A DNA stretch of 64,000 bases from DASZHJ01 sp035517495 (GCA_035517495.1 DATIYT010000064.1:1-64000), one strand, 5' to 3'. Shown: positions 25,646-35,595, counted from the stretch's first letter. The notes: generated by a model from the sequence alone, not told the origin. Translations and numbers: made by a program.

Positions 25646-26764
25646 ATGAGCGCCGCCGACACCATCGCCGCCCGCAGGAACCTGGTGGGCCTCGACCGCG
25701 CCGAGCTTGCCGCCGAGATGGCGGCGTTCGGCGCCGAGCCCTTCCGCGCGCGTCAGCTCTGGCATTGGATCTACCACCGCGGCGCCACCTCTTTCGACCA
25801 GATGACCTCGCTCTCGAAGGCCTTCCGCGCGTCGCTTGCGGAGCGTTACGAGATCGCGCGTCCGGCGGTCTCGCGTGCGTTGCAATCGAGCGACGGGACG
25901 CGCAAGTGGCTGTTGCGCTTCGGCGACGGCCAGGAAGTCGAGTGCGTGCACATCCCGGAATCGGACCGCGGCGCGCTCTGCGTCTCCTCGCAAGTGGGAT
26001 GCACTCTCACCTGCAAATTCTGCCACACCGGGACGCAGCGGCTGGTCCGCAACTTGGAAGCGGCGGAGATCGTGGGCCAGGTGATGATCGCGCGCGACGC
26101 GCTCGGCGAGTGGCCCTCGCCCGCGGAGGACCGCCAGCTCACCAACATCGTGATGATGGGAATGGGCGAGCCGCTCTACAATTTCGATAACGTCGCCAAG
26201 GCGCTCAAGATCGTGATGGACCACGAGGGTCTCTCCATCTCGCGGCGCAAGATCACTCTCTCGACCGCGGGTGTCGTGCCGATGATCCGTCGCTGCGGCG
26301 CCGAGTTGGGCGTCAATCTCGCGATCTCGCTGCACGCGGTGCGCGACGAGCTGCGCGACCACCTGGTCCCGCTCAACAGGAAATATCCGATCGCGGAGCT
26401 ATTGGAGGCCTGCCGCTCCTATCCCGGCTCCAGCAACGCGCGGCGCATTACCTTCGAATACGTGATGCTCAAGGGCGTGAACGACACGCCGGCGGATGCG
26501 CGCGAGCTGGTGCGACTTCTCGCGGGGATTCCCGCCAAGGTCAATCTGATCCCGTTCAACCCCTGGCCCGGTGCACCCTTCGAGCGTTCGAGCGAGGCCT
26601 CGATCCAGGCCTTCGCCGAGATCGTCAACACCGCCGGATATTCCTCCCCCGTGCGAACGCCGCGCGGCGAGGACATCATGGCGGCCTGCGGTCAGCTCAA
26701 GTCGGCAAGCGTGAAGCTGCGCCGGAGCGGCGTGCCGAAGGCGGCCCAAGCGGGCGTGGCGTAG
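25646..26764 (+). CDS. rlmN: Dual-specificity RNA methyltransferase RlmN
   Basis: This radical-SAM enzyme methylates C2 of adenosine 2503 in 23S rRNA and adenosine 37 in some tRNAs. The iron-sulfur cluster cysteines are C119, C123 and C126 in CTLTCKFC. Also present are the SAM-binding GMGEPL block and the C-terminal region with a catalytic cysteine (MAACGQL). The 372-residue length is normal. The family-like start MSAADTIAARRNLVGLDRAEL favours ATG 25646 over the longer frame. Confidence 0.96.
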   Translation: MSAADTIAARRNLVGLDRAELAAEMAAFGAEPFRARQLWHWIYHRGATSFDQMTSLSKAFRASLAERYEIARPAVSRALQSSDGTRKWLLRFGDGQEVECVHIPESDRGALCVSSQVGCTLTCKFCHTGTQRLVRNLEAAEIVGQVMIARDALGEWPSPAEDRQLTNIVMMGMGEPLYNFDNVAKALKIVMDHEGLSISRRKITLSTAGVVPMIRRCGAELGVNLAISLHAVRDELRDHLVPLNRKYPIAELLEACRSYPGSSNARRITFEYVMLKGVNDTPADARELVRLLAGIPAKVNLIPFNPWPGAPFERSSEASIQAFAEIVNTAGYSSPVRTPRGEDIMAACGQLKSASVKLRRSGVPKAAQAGVA

Positions 26765-26921
26765 CCTCTGCGCAAAATCGTCGTTGAGGGGTGGCAAGGC
26801 AATCCGGCTTGGTAGTGAAATATTCGAGTGCAGGATCGCATGTCCTCGCGAAAATTTCACCGCATGCGGTCCTGCGAGGCATCCTATCTTGAGGGGGATG
26901 GGCAGAACGAGGAGCCGAGCC

Positions 26922-28427
26922 ATGATTGAGCCGCACCGACCGCACCTCCGCCTTCCGCTCCTCTTGTGCTTGCTTTTGTTTGCCTCGTTCCCGACACGCG
27001 CCGATGAGGCCGTGGTCGTGGGTTATCACAACACGCCCGACCGCAGCGGCCGCTATGTGATGCCGGGACTCACCGCCGAGCGCGCCCGCGGCATTCACCT
27101 CGACGCCGGCTTCAACGGCGACATTGCGGGTCACGTTTACGCTCAGCCGATCTATTGGCGCCCGGCCGGCGCCACCAAAGGCGTTCTGATCGTCGCGACC
27201 GAAGACGATACCGTCTATGCGCTCGACGCCGACAGCGGCGCCACGCTTTGGCGCACGGAACTGGGCAAACCCGTGCCGCGCTCGTCGCTGCGGTGCGGCA
27301 ACATCAATCCGCTGGGGATCACCGGCACCCCCGCGATCGACGCGCGGCGCGAAACCGCCTACTTCGATGCCATGGTCGCGGTGCAGGACCGGCCACAGCA
27401 CTTGATCTTTGCGCTCGCCCTGCGCGACGGGTCGATTCGCCAGGGCTGGCCCCTCAACGTCACCGACGCGCTGGCGCGCCAGGGCCTTCGCTTCAATGCG
27501 CGCGACCAGAACGAACGCGGCGCGGTCACGATCGCGGGCGATCGCCTCTTTGTTCCCTTTGGCGGACACTGGGGCGATTGTGGCGACTATCACGGCTGGG
27601 TCGTGGGCGTGGCGCTCGATCATCCCGAGGACATAATCGCCTGGACGACCCGGGCCCAGGGCGGCGGTATCTGGGCGCCCGGCGGTATCGTGACCGACGG
27701 ACGTTCGCTCTTCATCGCCACGGGCAACACCATGAGCGCCAAGGTTTGGTCGGATGGCGAGGCGGCATTCCGCCTGGGCCTCGACCTCAAGCGTTTCGAG
27801 CGGCCGAGCGATTATTTCGCGCCCAGCGATTGGCAGGCGCTCGACGACGCCGATCTCGACCTCGGCGGCAGCAATCCGATGCTGCTGGACGTGCCGAGCG
27901 GCGGCGAGACGAGGCCGCTGTTGCTGGCGCTCGGCAAGGATGGCAAGGCCTATCTGCTCGACCGCAACAATCTCGGCGGCATCGGTGGCGCACTCGCGGT
28001 CGAGACCGTGTCGACGGAATCGATCCGCACGGCGCCGGCGGCGTTTCGATCGGGCAACGCCGTCATGGTGGCCTTTCAAGGGCGCGGGGCGGCCTGCCCG
28101 TCCGCGGCGAGAGGCCCCGGTCTCACCGTGCTCAAGATCGTCGCCGAACCCAAGCCCGAGATCACGACACTTTGGTGCGGTTCGCTTCGCGGCGCGGGCT
28201 CGGCGATCGCGACGGTGTCAGATGCGAATGGCGCCGATCCCATCGTGTGGATCACCGGCGCCGAGGGCGACAACCGCCTGCACGGCTTCAAGGGCGAGAC
28301 CGGCGAGGAATTGAGCGCAAGCGGCGCGGCTGGGATGGCGGGGCTGCGCCATTTCGGCACCATTCTCGCCGTCAACAATCGCCTCTATGTTGCCGCCGAC
28401 GGTCGCGTTTACGCCTTCGCGTTCTGA
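26922..28427 (+). CDS. Secreted PQQ-like beta-propeller protein
   Basis: This 501-residue protein has a signal peptide (hydrophobic core LRLPLLLCLLLFASF, cleavage near TRA-D) and PQQ-type beta-propeller repeats such as ATEDDTVYALDADSGATLW, LGKDGKAYLLDRNNLG and the C-terminal RLYVAADGRVYAF. It probably folds as an exported propeller in the periplasm. The catalytic residues of quinoprotein dehydrogenases are not evident, so it may be a binding or scaffold protein. ATG 26922 follows a GAGGAG site and starts the signal peptide. Confidence 0.78.
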   Translation: MIEPHRPHLRLPLLLCLLLFASFPTRADEAVVVGYHNTPDRSGRYVMPGLTAERARGIHLDAGFNGDIAGHVYAQPIYWRPAGATKGVLIVATEDDTVYALDADSGATLWRTELGKPVPRSSLRCGNINPLGITGTPAIDARRETAYFDAMVAVQDRPQHLIFALALRDGSIRQGWPLNVTDALARQGLRFNARDQNERGAVTIAGDRLFVPFGGHWGDCGDYHGWVVGVALDHPEDIIAWTTRAQGGGIWAPGGIVTDGRSLFIATGNTMSAKVWSDGEAAFRLGLDLKRFERPSDYFAPSDWQALDDADLDLGGSNPMLLDVPSGGETRPLLLALGKDGKAYLLDRNNLGGIGGALAVETVSTESIRTAPAAFRSGNAVMVAFQGRGAACPSAARGPGLTVLKIVAEPKPEITTLWCGSLRGAGSAIATVSDANGADPIVWITGAEGDNRLHGFKGETGEELSASGAAGMAGLRHFGTILAVNNRLYVAADGRVYAFAF

Positions 28428-28513
28428 GGCGCGCTCCTGGTTCGCGTCTCACCTGCCGGCGACACTTGCCCGAGGTAGGAAGCGCACTCGGAAATACTCG
28501 TGGATTCGTGCTC

Positions 28514-31500
28514 ATGACTGTCCGCACGAACCATGCTAGCGTACCCACGACGAGCGCGGTCGGGCACTCGGCAAGACCCTTCATATGCCGCGACAATTTT
28601 CGATGGCTGGTCATGCTGCCTGAGATCAAGCGCGTCGAGCGACCTTTGTCGGATCGTGATACCGCCGCCGCACCCGCTCGCGATGCCGAGCGACGGCAGC
28701 TCACACTGATGTTTTGTGATCTGGTGAATTCGGTGTCGCTGTCGACCCGGCTTGACCCCGAAGACCTCAGCGATGTCATCGGCGGCTACCAGCGGGCCTG
28801 CATGGAGCCAATAAGCCGATACGGCGGCCATGTGGCCAGATTCGTCGGCGACGGAATTCTCGTTTTTTTCGGGTATCCCGTGGCGCATGAAGATGATCCT
28901 GAAAGGGCAATTCATGCGGGACTCGAAATTATCGAGGCTGTCGGCAGGCTGAACCAAAGCCTCAAGCAACTCGGAGACTTCGTACTGCGGGTACGGATAG
29001 GCATCGCAACGGGCCTGGTGGTCGTTGGCGATATCACTTCGCCCAACATGGAGGAGAAGGATGCCGTCGTCGGTCAGGCATCCAATCTCGCCGCTCGACT
29101 GCAGGAACTTGCATCGCCGAATACAGTCGTGGTTTCGCCTGTTACACGGGAACTCGCGGCGGAACGATTTGAGTATCGCGACTTGGGCTCCAAGGCGCTC
29201 AAGGGCTTTGACAAGCCAATTTCCGTATACGAGGTGACCGCAGAGAGAAGGGTCAGTCGCTTCGAGGCCCGGAGCGCGACGCTAACTCCCTTCGTGGGTC
29301 GCGATAAAGAGGTTGCGGGCTTGCTCCAATCCTGGACGCGCGCCGCTTCGGGCAATGGTCAAGTCGTGTTCCTTTCGGGCGAGGCCGGCATTGGGAAGTC
29401 GCGGATATTGGCCGAAGCGCGCGCACGAATCGCAGCGACGGGCCATGCTCGCGGAGTTGGACCTGCAGTTACGTTTCAGTGCTCGCCGCATCACGAGAAT
29501 GCACCATTCTATCCGATCATCCGCGGGCTGGAGCTGTTGGCGAACTTCCTTCCTGCGGATACGAGCTCGGAAAAAATAAACAAGCTGCGCGGCTTTCTCG
29601 AAGGAGCGGATCCAACCGCTCTGGCGCTTCTGGCGGACCTTCTGGGCATTTCGCCGGAAGCGGAATCGCCAATTCTCGCGATCAGTCCCACGGAAAGGCG
29701 GCATCTGACGATCAGGGCGCTGAAGGAATGGTGCGCGTCCCGCGCGGCTCGCGACACTCTGCTGCTTTATTTTGAAGACGTTCAGTGGATTGACCCGACA
29801 TCCAAGCTTCTTCTCAAGCAGCTCATCGATTGGGCGCAAACAGCCGGTGTTCTGATGGTGATAACCCTTCGCACCAGCGCGGAGCACACGAGCGAAAATA
29901 CTCGGAGAGACTTTGGTCTCTTGGATAACGGCACGGACGCCAAGTCGCATATTAAGTTTCTCCACATCGAAGAACTCACGGATGAGGAAACGCATCGCCT
30001 TATGATTACCGTGGCGCAGGGCAATGCGATCTCGCCGACCGAACGCGACATCCTGGCGAAGCGAACAGAGGGCGTTCCTTTGTTCATCGAGGAACTAACG
30101 AGAGCGTTCCTCAAGGTTCGGGAAGTTCGGGAGGACAAGCAGCGAGCGGCCTTGTTTGTTCCCGAGACCATCAGCGACGCGCTCATGGCGCAACTGGATC
30201 ACCTGGGGCGAGCGAAGGAGATCGCCCAGTACGCATCGGTGATAGGGCACGAATTTTCGCTGGATTTGCTGGCTCGCATTGTTCTGAGGTCTACGGATGA
30301 TTTGCTGCCCGATCTGAACCTACTTCTGGACTCGAACCACGTCATCGCAAAATCATCGGATATGTACGTCTTCAAGCACGCTTTGGTGCGGGATAGCGCC
30401 TACGAGTCCTTGCTGAAGAAGAGGCGCAAGGAGATCCATCTCAGGATCGCGAAGGAGCTGACGCAGCGGGCTTCGGACGTCACGGACGATCTGATTGCGC
30501 AGCACTACGCACAGGGCGAGGCCCATAGCGAAGCGATCGTGTTTTGGCAAAGGGGCGCCAGGAGCGCCATCGCAAGATCGGCGCACGAAGAAGCCATGGC
30601 GATGCTCGAGGCCGCCATGGAGCATCTCCCGTACCTCCGTGGTTCAGCATCGCTTGCCCTGGAATTGGACGTGGTCTTATCCCAGGCGATGGCGCTGCGT
30701 TCGAAGCGCGGCTATTCGGCGCCAGAGGTCGAGGCTCGATTGATCCGAGCAAGGGAACTTTGCCGGCAATGCGCCGACAGCAGCAACAGGTTCAACGTTG
30801 AGTGGGGACTATTTCAGTGCAACATCGTCAAGGGCCGTATTCGGGCCGCCGACGAGATCGCCGATAATCTTCTTGAGCACGCCGCAAGCCATCCCGACCG
30901 ACCGTTTGCCGACGGGCATCTCGCGCTTGGAATGGCGGCATTTCATTTGGGTCATTTTCAAAGCGCGATGAAACATTTCGAGCAAGGCGTGAATTTGAGC
31001 CGGCCTGACGTGGACAAACCGCATTTCTTCACGCACGGTCAGAATCCCGGCATTTTCTGTCTTTCATATCTGGCGAGAACGGAAGGTTTTCTCGGTTTTC
31101 CGGACCGCGCAAGGAAGACAATTCAGCGTGGTCTGACAATCGCGAGAGCTCGCTCAGTGGATCCAGGTCATGTCTACACTTACGTAAACGCGCTCACTTT
31201 TGCGGTGCGGACCTACCAACTCTTTGGCGATCCTGCCTTGGAAAAGCAACTTGCGGATGAGATTGTCGGTATCTCGAAGCGCAATCACTACGCCTACTAC
31301 GAGGCCTTGGGCATCTGTCATCTTGGTTGGGCGATGGGTGCTGAAGGATATCTTTCTGAGGGCATAGACAAAATGCACGCCGGAATTGCGGCCCTGGAAA
31401 GAACGGACGTAGCGCTGGCGCTGCCCGCTTTTTACACCTATCTCTCTCAGTTGTATTTGCGCGCGGACCGGCTAGACAAGGCGAGCCAAGCTCTCGAAAA

Positions 31501-31825
31501 TGCGGTTGCTCGGCGCCACGCCGAAATCCGCGCCTGGGATGCCGAAATTCATCGGGTACGCGGCGAAGTTCTGGCATCGCGTGCGCCTGCGGACCTTGAA
31601 GGGGCGGAGTCCGCATACCGTTCCAGTTTAAGCATCGCCCAACAACAGAGCGCACGCTGGTTGGGTCTCAAGGCATCGCTAAGCCTCTCGCGCCTGTTGC
31701 AGCGCACGAACCGTCAAAGAGAGGCGTCCGAGGTGCTGGAGGGATGTTTAGGCTCGATATCCGAGGGCTTCGACACCCCTGAGATGCGCGCGGCTCATTC
31801 GGCGATGAGGGAGTTGTCGGACTAG
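28514..31825 (+). CDS. Class III adenylate/guanylate cyclase-AAA-TPR signalling protein
   Basis: This 1103-residue multidomain protein starts with a class III nucleotide cyclase domain (about residues 60-240). Metal-binding aspartates are D69 in FCDLV and D113 in FVGDGILVFFG. A STAND-like ATPase follows, with Walker A GEAGIGKS near residue 289 and Walker B LLLYFEDVQWID near 417. The C-terminal ~600 residues are helical TPR-like repeats. Such proteins make cyclic nucleotides in response to signals sensed by the C-terminal part. The start is uncertain: ATG 28514 or 28613; neither has a strong ribosome site. The gene is visibly less GC-rich than its neighbours, a sign of transfer. Confidence 0.88.
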   Translation: MTVRTNHASVPTTSAVGHSARPFICRDNFRWLVMLPEIKRVERPLSDRDTAAAPARDAERRQLTLMFCDLVNSVSLSTRLDPEDLSDVIGGYQRACMEPISRYGGHVARFVGDGILVFFGYPVAHEDDPERAIHAGLEIIEAVGRLNQSLKQLGDFVLRVRIGIATGLVVVGDITSPNMEEKDAVVGQASNLAARLQELASPNTVVVSPVTRELAAERFEYRDLGSKALKGFDKPISVYEVTAERRVSRFEARSATLTPFVGRDKEVAGLLQSWTRAASGNGQVVFLSGEAGIGKSRILAEARARIAATGHARGVGPAVTFQCSPHHENAPFYPIIRGLELLANFLPADTSSEKINKLRGFLEGADPTALALLADLLGISPEAESPILAISPTERRHLTIRALKEWCASRAARDTLLLYFEDVQWIDPTSKLLLKQLIDWAQTAGVLMVITLRTSAEHTSENTRRDFGLLDNGTDAKSHIKFLHIEELTDEETHRLMITVAQGNAISPTERDILAKRTEGVPLFIEELTRAFLKVREVREDKQRAALFVPETISDALMAQLDHLGRAKEIAQYASVIGHEFSLDLLARIVLRSTDDLLPDLNLLLDSNHVIAKSSDMYVFKHALVRDSAYESLLKKRRKEIHLRIAKELTQRASDVTDDLIAQHYAQGEAHSEAIVFWQRGARSAIARSAHEEAMAMLEAAMEHLPYLRGSASLALELDVVLSQAMALRSKRGYSAPEVEARLIRARELCRQCADSSNRFNVEWGLFQCNIVKGRIRAADEIADNLLEHAASHPDRPFADGHLALGMAAFHLGHFQSAMKHFEQGVNLSRPDVDKPHFFTHGQNPGIFCLSYLARTEGFLGFPDRARKTIQRGLTIARARSVDPGHVYTYVNALTFAVRTYQLFGDPALEKQLADEIVGISKRNHYAYYEALGICHLGWAMGAEGYLSEGIDKMHAGIAALERTDVALALPAFYTYLSQLYLRADRLDKASQALENAVARRHAEIRAWDAEIHRVRGEVLASRAPADLEGAESAYRSSLSIAQQQSARWLGLKASLSLSRLLQRTNRQREASEVLEGCLGSISEGFDTPEMRAAHSAMRELSD

Positions 31826-31895
31826 CCCTCGTGCTCGACCAGCACAACAGTCGACTAATGTTCGAGTACCAGAACGCATAACAAGGGAGATTGCC

Positions 31896-32468
31896 ATGGG
31901 GTCGGATGTCGTTCAGGGCGTGCCTGTTCTGAAGGGACCGGTTCCACATTGCTTGGAACGGGTTTCGAAGGGAAAGGGAGCGCGCGCTCGTCTACAGCAA
32001 TTGGCCGCCGCGGTTCAAGCAATTGCGCCGCAGTATCGCGGCCTGGAGAATGTGCTCGACGAGAATCTGTTGATCTACGTGTTCAACGAGAAGCAGAGAA
32101 AGGTCATCACCGAGCACCTGAGAAGAAATTGGTTCGACGACAACTCGCCGGACGCCTTCTTCCCGGGTCAGCCCGTCGCGTCGATCTATGCCAAGGGCCT
32201 CCTCAAAGCGCTGGAGTTATCCTTGAGCGGGCGGCGAGTGATCCCAATAAAGTGCTGGTGGATCGTCGATTGCGTCGTCGTGACCTTGCTGACGTTGGCC
32301 GAAGTGCAGAAGCGTGGTCCGTCCAATACTCCCATTACACTGATCATTCTTACGCCGAGACCCAACAAGATCGCGACGCGCAAGGTCAGAGCGATATTGG
32401 GCAATGAGGGCAAGGCGTGGGTCAGTCGATCGAGCGATGGACGGATCACTACAACGCAGGTGCGGTGA
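31896..32468 (+). CDS. Hypothetical protein downstream of the cyclase gene
   Basis: This 190-residue protein matches no family I recognise. It starts at an ATG with a good ribosome site (AAGGGAG). A helical N-terminal part (about residues 30-85) is rich in Gln, Asn, Arg and Lys. A hydrophobic stretch around CWWIVDCVVVTLLTLAEV (about 123-140) could be a buried strand-helix or a single membrane segment, and the C-terminus is basic. It follows the cyclase gene by 70 bp on the same strand and shares its lower GC content, so the two probably arrived together. Confidence 0.6.
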   Translation: MGSDVVQGVPVLKGPVPHCLERVSKGKGARARLQQLAAAVQAIAPQYRGLENVLDENLLIYVFNEKQRKVITEHLRRNWFDDNSPDAFFPGQPVASIYAKGLLKALELSLSGRRVIPIKCWWIVDCVVVTLLTLAEVQKRGPSNTPITLIILTPRPNKIATRKVRAILGNEGKAWVSRSSDGRITTTQVR

Positions 32469-32538
32469 TCCGAGACGCCGAGTGGGGGCTCCTATCGCTG
32501 ATTTAGTGGACGCAGCCGGCGGCCGGCGGGAGCGTGGC

Positions 32539-32880
32539 TCATAAAATCTTCAGCACCGCCTCCGGCGGACGGCCCAAGGCGGCGCGGGTACCGCTGACGA
32601 CGATGGGACGCTCGATCACGATCGGGTGCTTGACCATGCCCGCGATCACCTGCTCGTCGGTGAGGCCGGCCTTGTCGAGGCCGGCGAGCTTCGCCTCTTT
32701 GCGCCGGAGCAGCGCGCGCGGCTCCATCTTCAGCATCGTGAGGAGGCGCTTCAGCTCCGCGGCATTCGGCGGCGCCTTCAAGTACTCGATAATCGTGGGC
32801 TTGATGCCCTTCTTCTCCAGCAGCGCCAGGGTCGCGCGTGACATGTGACAACGCGGATTGTGGTAGATGGTGACGCTCAT
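32539..32880 (-). CDS. ArsC-family (glutaredoxin-type) reductase
   Basis: This 113-residue protein has the thioredoxin-like fold of ArsC/Spx proteins. The active-site loop is NPRCHMSR (about residues 8-15), equivalent to the NPxCxxSR of glutaredoxin-coupled arsenate reductases, with the catalytic cysteine near position 11. Further family blocks are LLRRKEA and MVKHPIVIERPIVV. The neighbouring GTR-like segment supplies a candidate oxyanion arginine. Because no arsenic resistance genes are nearby, it could instead be a YfgD-like relative with another substrate. Confidence 0.82.
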   Translation of the reverse strand: MSVTIYHNPRCHMSRATLALLEKKGIKPTIIEYLKAPPNAAELKRLLTMLKMEPRALLRRKEAKLAGLDKAGLTDEQVIAGMVKHPIVIERPIVVSGTRAALGRPPEAVLKIL

Positions 32881-32976
32881 GGCGCGACCTCCGTCGACTC
32901 CGCATCCCCTATGACTCTGCGGGAGGGCGTCCCCCGCGTCAACGGCGGGAAGCGGGAGAACGCGACTGATCTCCGA

Positions 32977-34428
32977 TCAGGGCCCCCAGGTCACAATCTT
33001 GACCTTGTCGCCCGGCTTCACCGTCGCGCCGGCGGCCAGCGCGTTCATCATCCGGAAGCGCTCGACCTTGTAGCGAACATACGGCAGACGATCGGCCAAG
33101 CTCTCGACGGTGTCGCCCGAGGCCACGGTCACCACGCGCACCACCAGCGGCTTGATCTGTCCCGCCTCCTGGTCGCTGAGGCGGCGAAAGCTGTAGATCA
33201 CGCGCTGAAAGGTCTGGATGAAGCGCGAGCCCGATTCCACGGGCATCACGAAGAGGAAGCGATAGAGCGTATCGTCGTCGAAGCGAATGGCGACCAGCCG
33301 CACGTTGATGAGGGAGCCGTCGTCGTTCTTGACCTCCGTGGTGACGGTGCCCGCCGCCAGGTCGCCGATCGTGAAGTGCTGCACCTCGTTCTTGGCGTTG
33401 GGCGCCCAGACCTTGGCGATGTAATTCTCGGGCGCGCCCGCGAACGCTTGGTCCGGCCGATCGAAGATGAACCCCGCGTGCTGGTCGTTCTGCACCACCA
33501 CCTTGGTCGGCTCGTTGTCGACCTCATAGCCCTCCGGCACGTCGAAGGCGAGGCGCAGGCCCGGATGCAGGAACGCGCCGTTGCGCAGCACGCCCTGCTC
33601 GGGATCGTCGTCATAGAGCACGCCGTCGAGGTGGGCTAGATAAGTCTCGCGATTGAGCAACGAGCTTTGTTGCAGCGCGCGCGCCTGATCCACGGCGCGT
33701 TTGACGCGGTCCGGCGTGCGCGGGTGATCGGCGAACATGGTGTGCAGCCGATCATCGGCGGACCGCCCCTCCATCATGTTGTCGAATTCGCTCTCGGCCT
33801 CGAGGCTCGAGAGGAAGGTCCCCATGGCGCCGGGATCATAGCCGGCCTTCGCCAGCGAAATCGTGCCGAGCTGATCGGCCTGAAATTCCTGCTCGCGCGA
33901 ATAGCGGCGGATGTAATAGAGCCCGCCGAAATTCGCCACGTCGCCCATGACCTTGCCGATCTCGGCGTTGCCGAGCTTGCCCACCAGCAGCCGCAGCATG
34001 CCCGCGCCCAGCTCCGCGAGCGCGGTGCGGCGTAGCCGGCGCGCGGCATGACCCGCGGTGATGTGGCCGATTTCATGGCCCAGCACCCCCGCCATTTCCG
34101 CCTCGTTGTTGGCAAGGCCGAGAAGCCCGCGCGTCAGGAACACATAGCCTCCCGGCAGCGAAAATGCATTCACCACCGGGGTGTCCAGCACCGTGAAGGT
34201 GAATTTCTGCCCGGCCATGGGCGTGGTCGCCGCCAGCTTCTCGCCGATCTCGGTGACGTACTGCACGAGGGCCGGATTGTCGTAGGCGCCGCCGAACTCC
34301 TCGGTGATCTCCTTGACCTCGTCTTCGACCGCCTTGTCATCCGCGCGTACCGGCACGGCCGCGAGCGCCAACGCCCCCGCCGCAAACGCGACAACGAACC
34401 GGCGTGTCCATCGCCCCCGCTCGCTCAT
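32977..34428 (-). CDS. Periplasmic M48-family zinc metalloprotease with LysM-like tail
   Basis: This 483-residue protein has a signal peptide (cleavage near VRA-D) and an M48 peptidase domain with zinc motif HEIGHITAGH (about residues 117-126). The third ligand region is SREQEFQADQLG. This is the BepA/LoiP-like group involved in outer-membrane protein quality control. The C-terminal ~55 residues (SGDTVESLADRLPY...NALAAGATVKPGDKVKIV) resemble a LysM-type wall-binding module. It is preceded by a strong palindromic repeat (34442-34479). Confidence 0.9.
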   Translation of the reverse strand: MSERGRWTRRFVVAFAAGALALAAVPVRADDKAVEDEVKEITEEFGGAYDNPALVQYVTEIGEKLAATTPMAGQKFTFTVLDTPVVNAFSLPGGYVFLTRGLLGLANNEAEMAGVLGHEIGHITAGHAARRLRRTALAELGAGMLRLLVGKLGNAEIGKVMGDVANFGGLYYIRRYSREQEFQADQLGTISLAKAGYDPGAMGTFLSSLEAESEFDNMMEGRSADDRLHTMFADHPRTPDRVKRAVDQARALQQSSLLNRETYLAHLDGVLYDDDPEQGVLRNGAFLHPGLRLAFDVPEGYEVDNEPTKVVVQNDQHAGFIFDRPDQAFAGAPENYIAKVWAPNAKNEVQHFTIGDLAAGTVTTEVKNDDGSLINVRLVAIRFDDDTLYRFLFVMPVESGSRFIQTFQRVIYSFRRLSDQEAGQIKPLVVRVVTVASGDTVESLADRLPYVRYKVERFRMMNALAAGATVKPGDKVKIVTWGP

Positions 34429-34441
34429 GCAGATCCCCCTT

Positions 34442-34479
34442 AGAGCATGATCCGATCACATAGAATCGGATCATGCTCT
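34442..34479. repeat. Long perfect palindrome (15-bp stem)
   Basis: AGAGCATGATCCGAT at 34442-34456 pairs perfectly with ATCGGATCATGCTCT at 34465-34479 around an 8-base loop. Related words (GCGGAAAATGCTCC, GCGGAAATTGCTC) follow to about 34592. This looks like the dispersed GATCATGCTCT repeat seen between genes in Alphaproteobacteria. It lies in the divergent gap between the M48 protease and the Sel1 gene, so it is not a simple terminator. A related degenerate copy is at 37183-37225. Confidence 0.75.
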
Positions 34480-34758
34480 CGATTCGCTGATTGGTCGCAT
34501 TTTCTGCGCCGAACCGGTACCCCCTTCGGCGGAAAATGCTCCAAGGCACGTTCCGCTTAACTGGATACCACTTCGGCGGAAATTGCTCTAATACTGCGGC
34601 ACTCGATCCGCTGTGGGGGACTTCTCATGACTGGCGGCTTCATGCTTGGCGCCTCGGGTGCGCCCGGCAAAGGCGCTGCGGCAAAGCGCGATAGGAATAT
34701 CGTGTTCCACCCCCACCCCGTCTCTCCCCCGTCAAGGGGACGGGTCACAACAAGCACT

Positions 34759-35595
34759 GTGCCTTTTTCCCCTCTCCCCCTGCGGCGGAGGGTCAGTGTG
34801 GGGGGAGCATCCGTCGCCATGCTCGGTCTGGCCTGTCTGCTCGCCTCATGCGGCGCTCCACCAAAGCCGGGCTCGGTCGCCGCGGGCATCGAGGCGGCCT
34901 CGCAGCAGGCGGGGTTGGTCGAGACGCAGCGGGGTGACGATTATCGCGACGGCAATGGCGTGCCGCAAAACTATGGGGAGGCGGCGCGTTGGTATCGGCT
35001 CGCGATCGAGCATGGCAGCACGGCCGCAATGACCAACCTGGCCAATCTCCTGCTCGAGGGCGAAGGCGTCGCGCAAGACCCGGCCGCAGCCGTTGCGCTC
35101 TATCGCCGCGCCGCGGCGGCTGGAAATTCCTATGCCATGACCAGCCTCGGCGACCTCTATCGCACAGGCAAGGGTGTCGCCAGGGACGATGCGGAAGCGG
35201 TGCGCTGGTATGAGAGCGCGATCGACCGCGATCATAATTCAGTGGCGCTCAACGATCTGGCGCTTTGCTATGAACAGGGGACCGGTGTCGCGGTGAACAC
35301 GGATCGCGCTCTCCGCCTTTATAACGAGGCAGCGGCAGCCGGCAACTCCACGGCGATGGCAAACCTCGGCAATCTCTACGCGACTGGCCGCGGCGTGCCG
35401 CAGGACGATGCTGTTGCGGTCGCCTGGTATCGAAAGGCCGCCGAACTCGGCAATCCCGCGGGCGAGCGGGGACTCGGCTACATGTATCTCGAAGGGCGCG
35501 GCGTGCCGAAGGACGTAGCCCAGGCGCGGCGGTGGCTTGAATTGGTGGCGCAGCCGCAGACGATACCGGCGCGAGGCCGCGCCGGCAGCGAGTAG
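34759..35595 (+). CDS. Sel1-repeat lipoprotein
   Basis: This is a predicted lipoprotein with lipobox LLASC followed by about five Sel1-type repeats of 36 residues, each with the pattern YRDGNGVPQNYGEAARWY or LYATGRGVPQDDAVAVAWYR. Sel1 arrays form helical solenoids for protein binding, often in envelope or signalling roles. The start is uncertain. GTG 34759 gives a 31-residue signal with three arginines; ATG 34819 gives a short signal with no positive charge; ATG 34627 adds a Pro/Ser-rich stretch that reads through intergenic CT-rich repeat DNA. The mature part is unaffected. Confidence 0.8.
   Translation: MPFSPLPLRRRVSVGGASVAMLGLACLLASCGAPPKPGSVAAGIEAASQQAGLVETQRGDDYRDGNGVPQNYGEAARWYRLAIEHGSTAAMTNLANLLLEGEGVAQDPAAAVALYRRAAAAGNSYAMTSLGDLYRTGKGVARDDAEAVRWYESAIDRDHNSVALNDLALCYEQGTGVAVNTDRALRLYNEAAAAGNSTAMANLGNLYATGRGVPQDDAVAVAWYRKAAELGNPAGERGLGYMYLEGRGVPKDVAQARRWLELVAQPQTIPARGRAGSE

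Noticed and set aside
27155..28513. Apparent 450-residue extension fused to the cyclase protein
   Set aside because: This part only reads the beta-propeller gene in another phase; real cyclase similarity begins after 28613.
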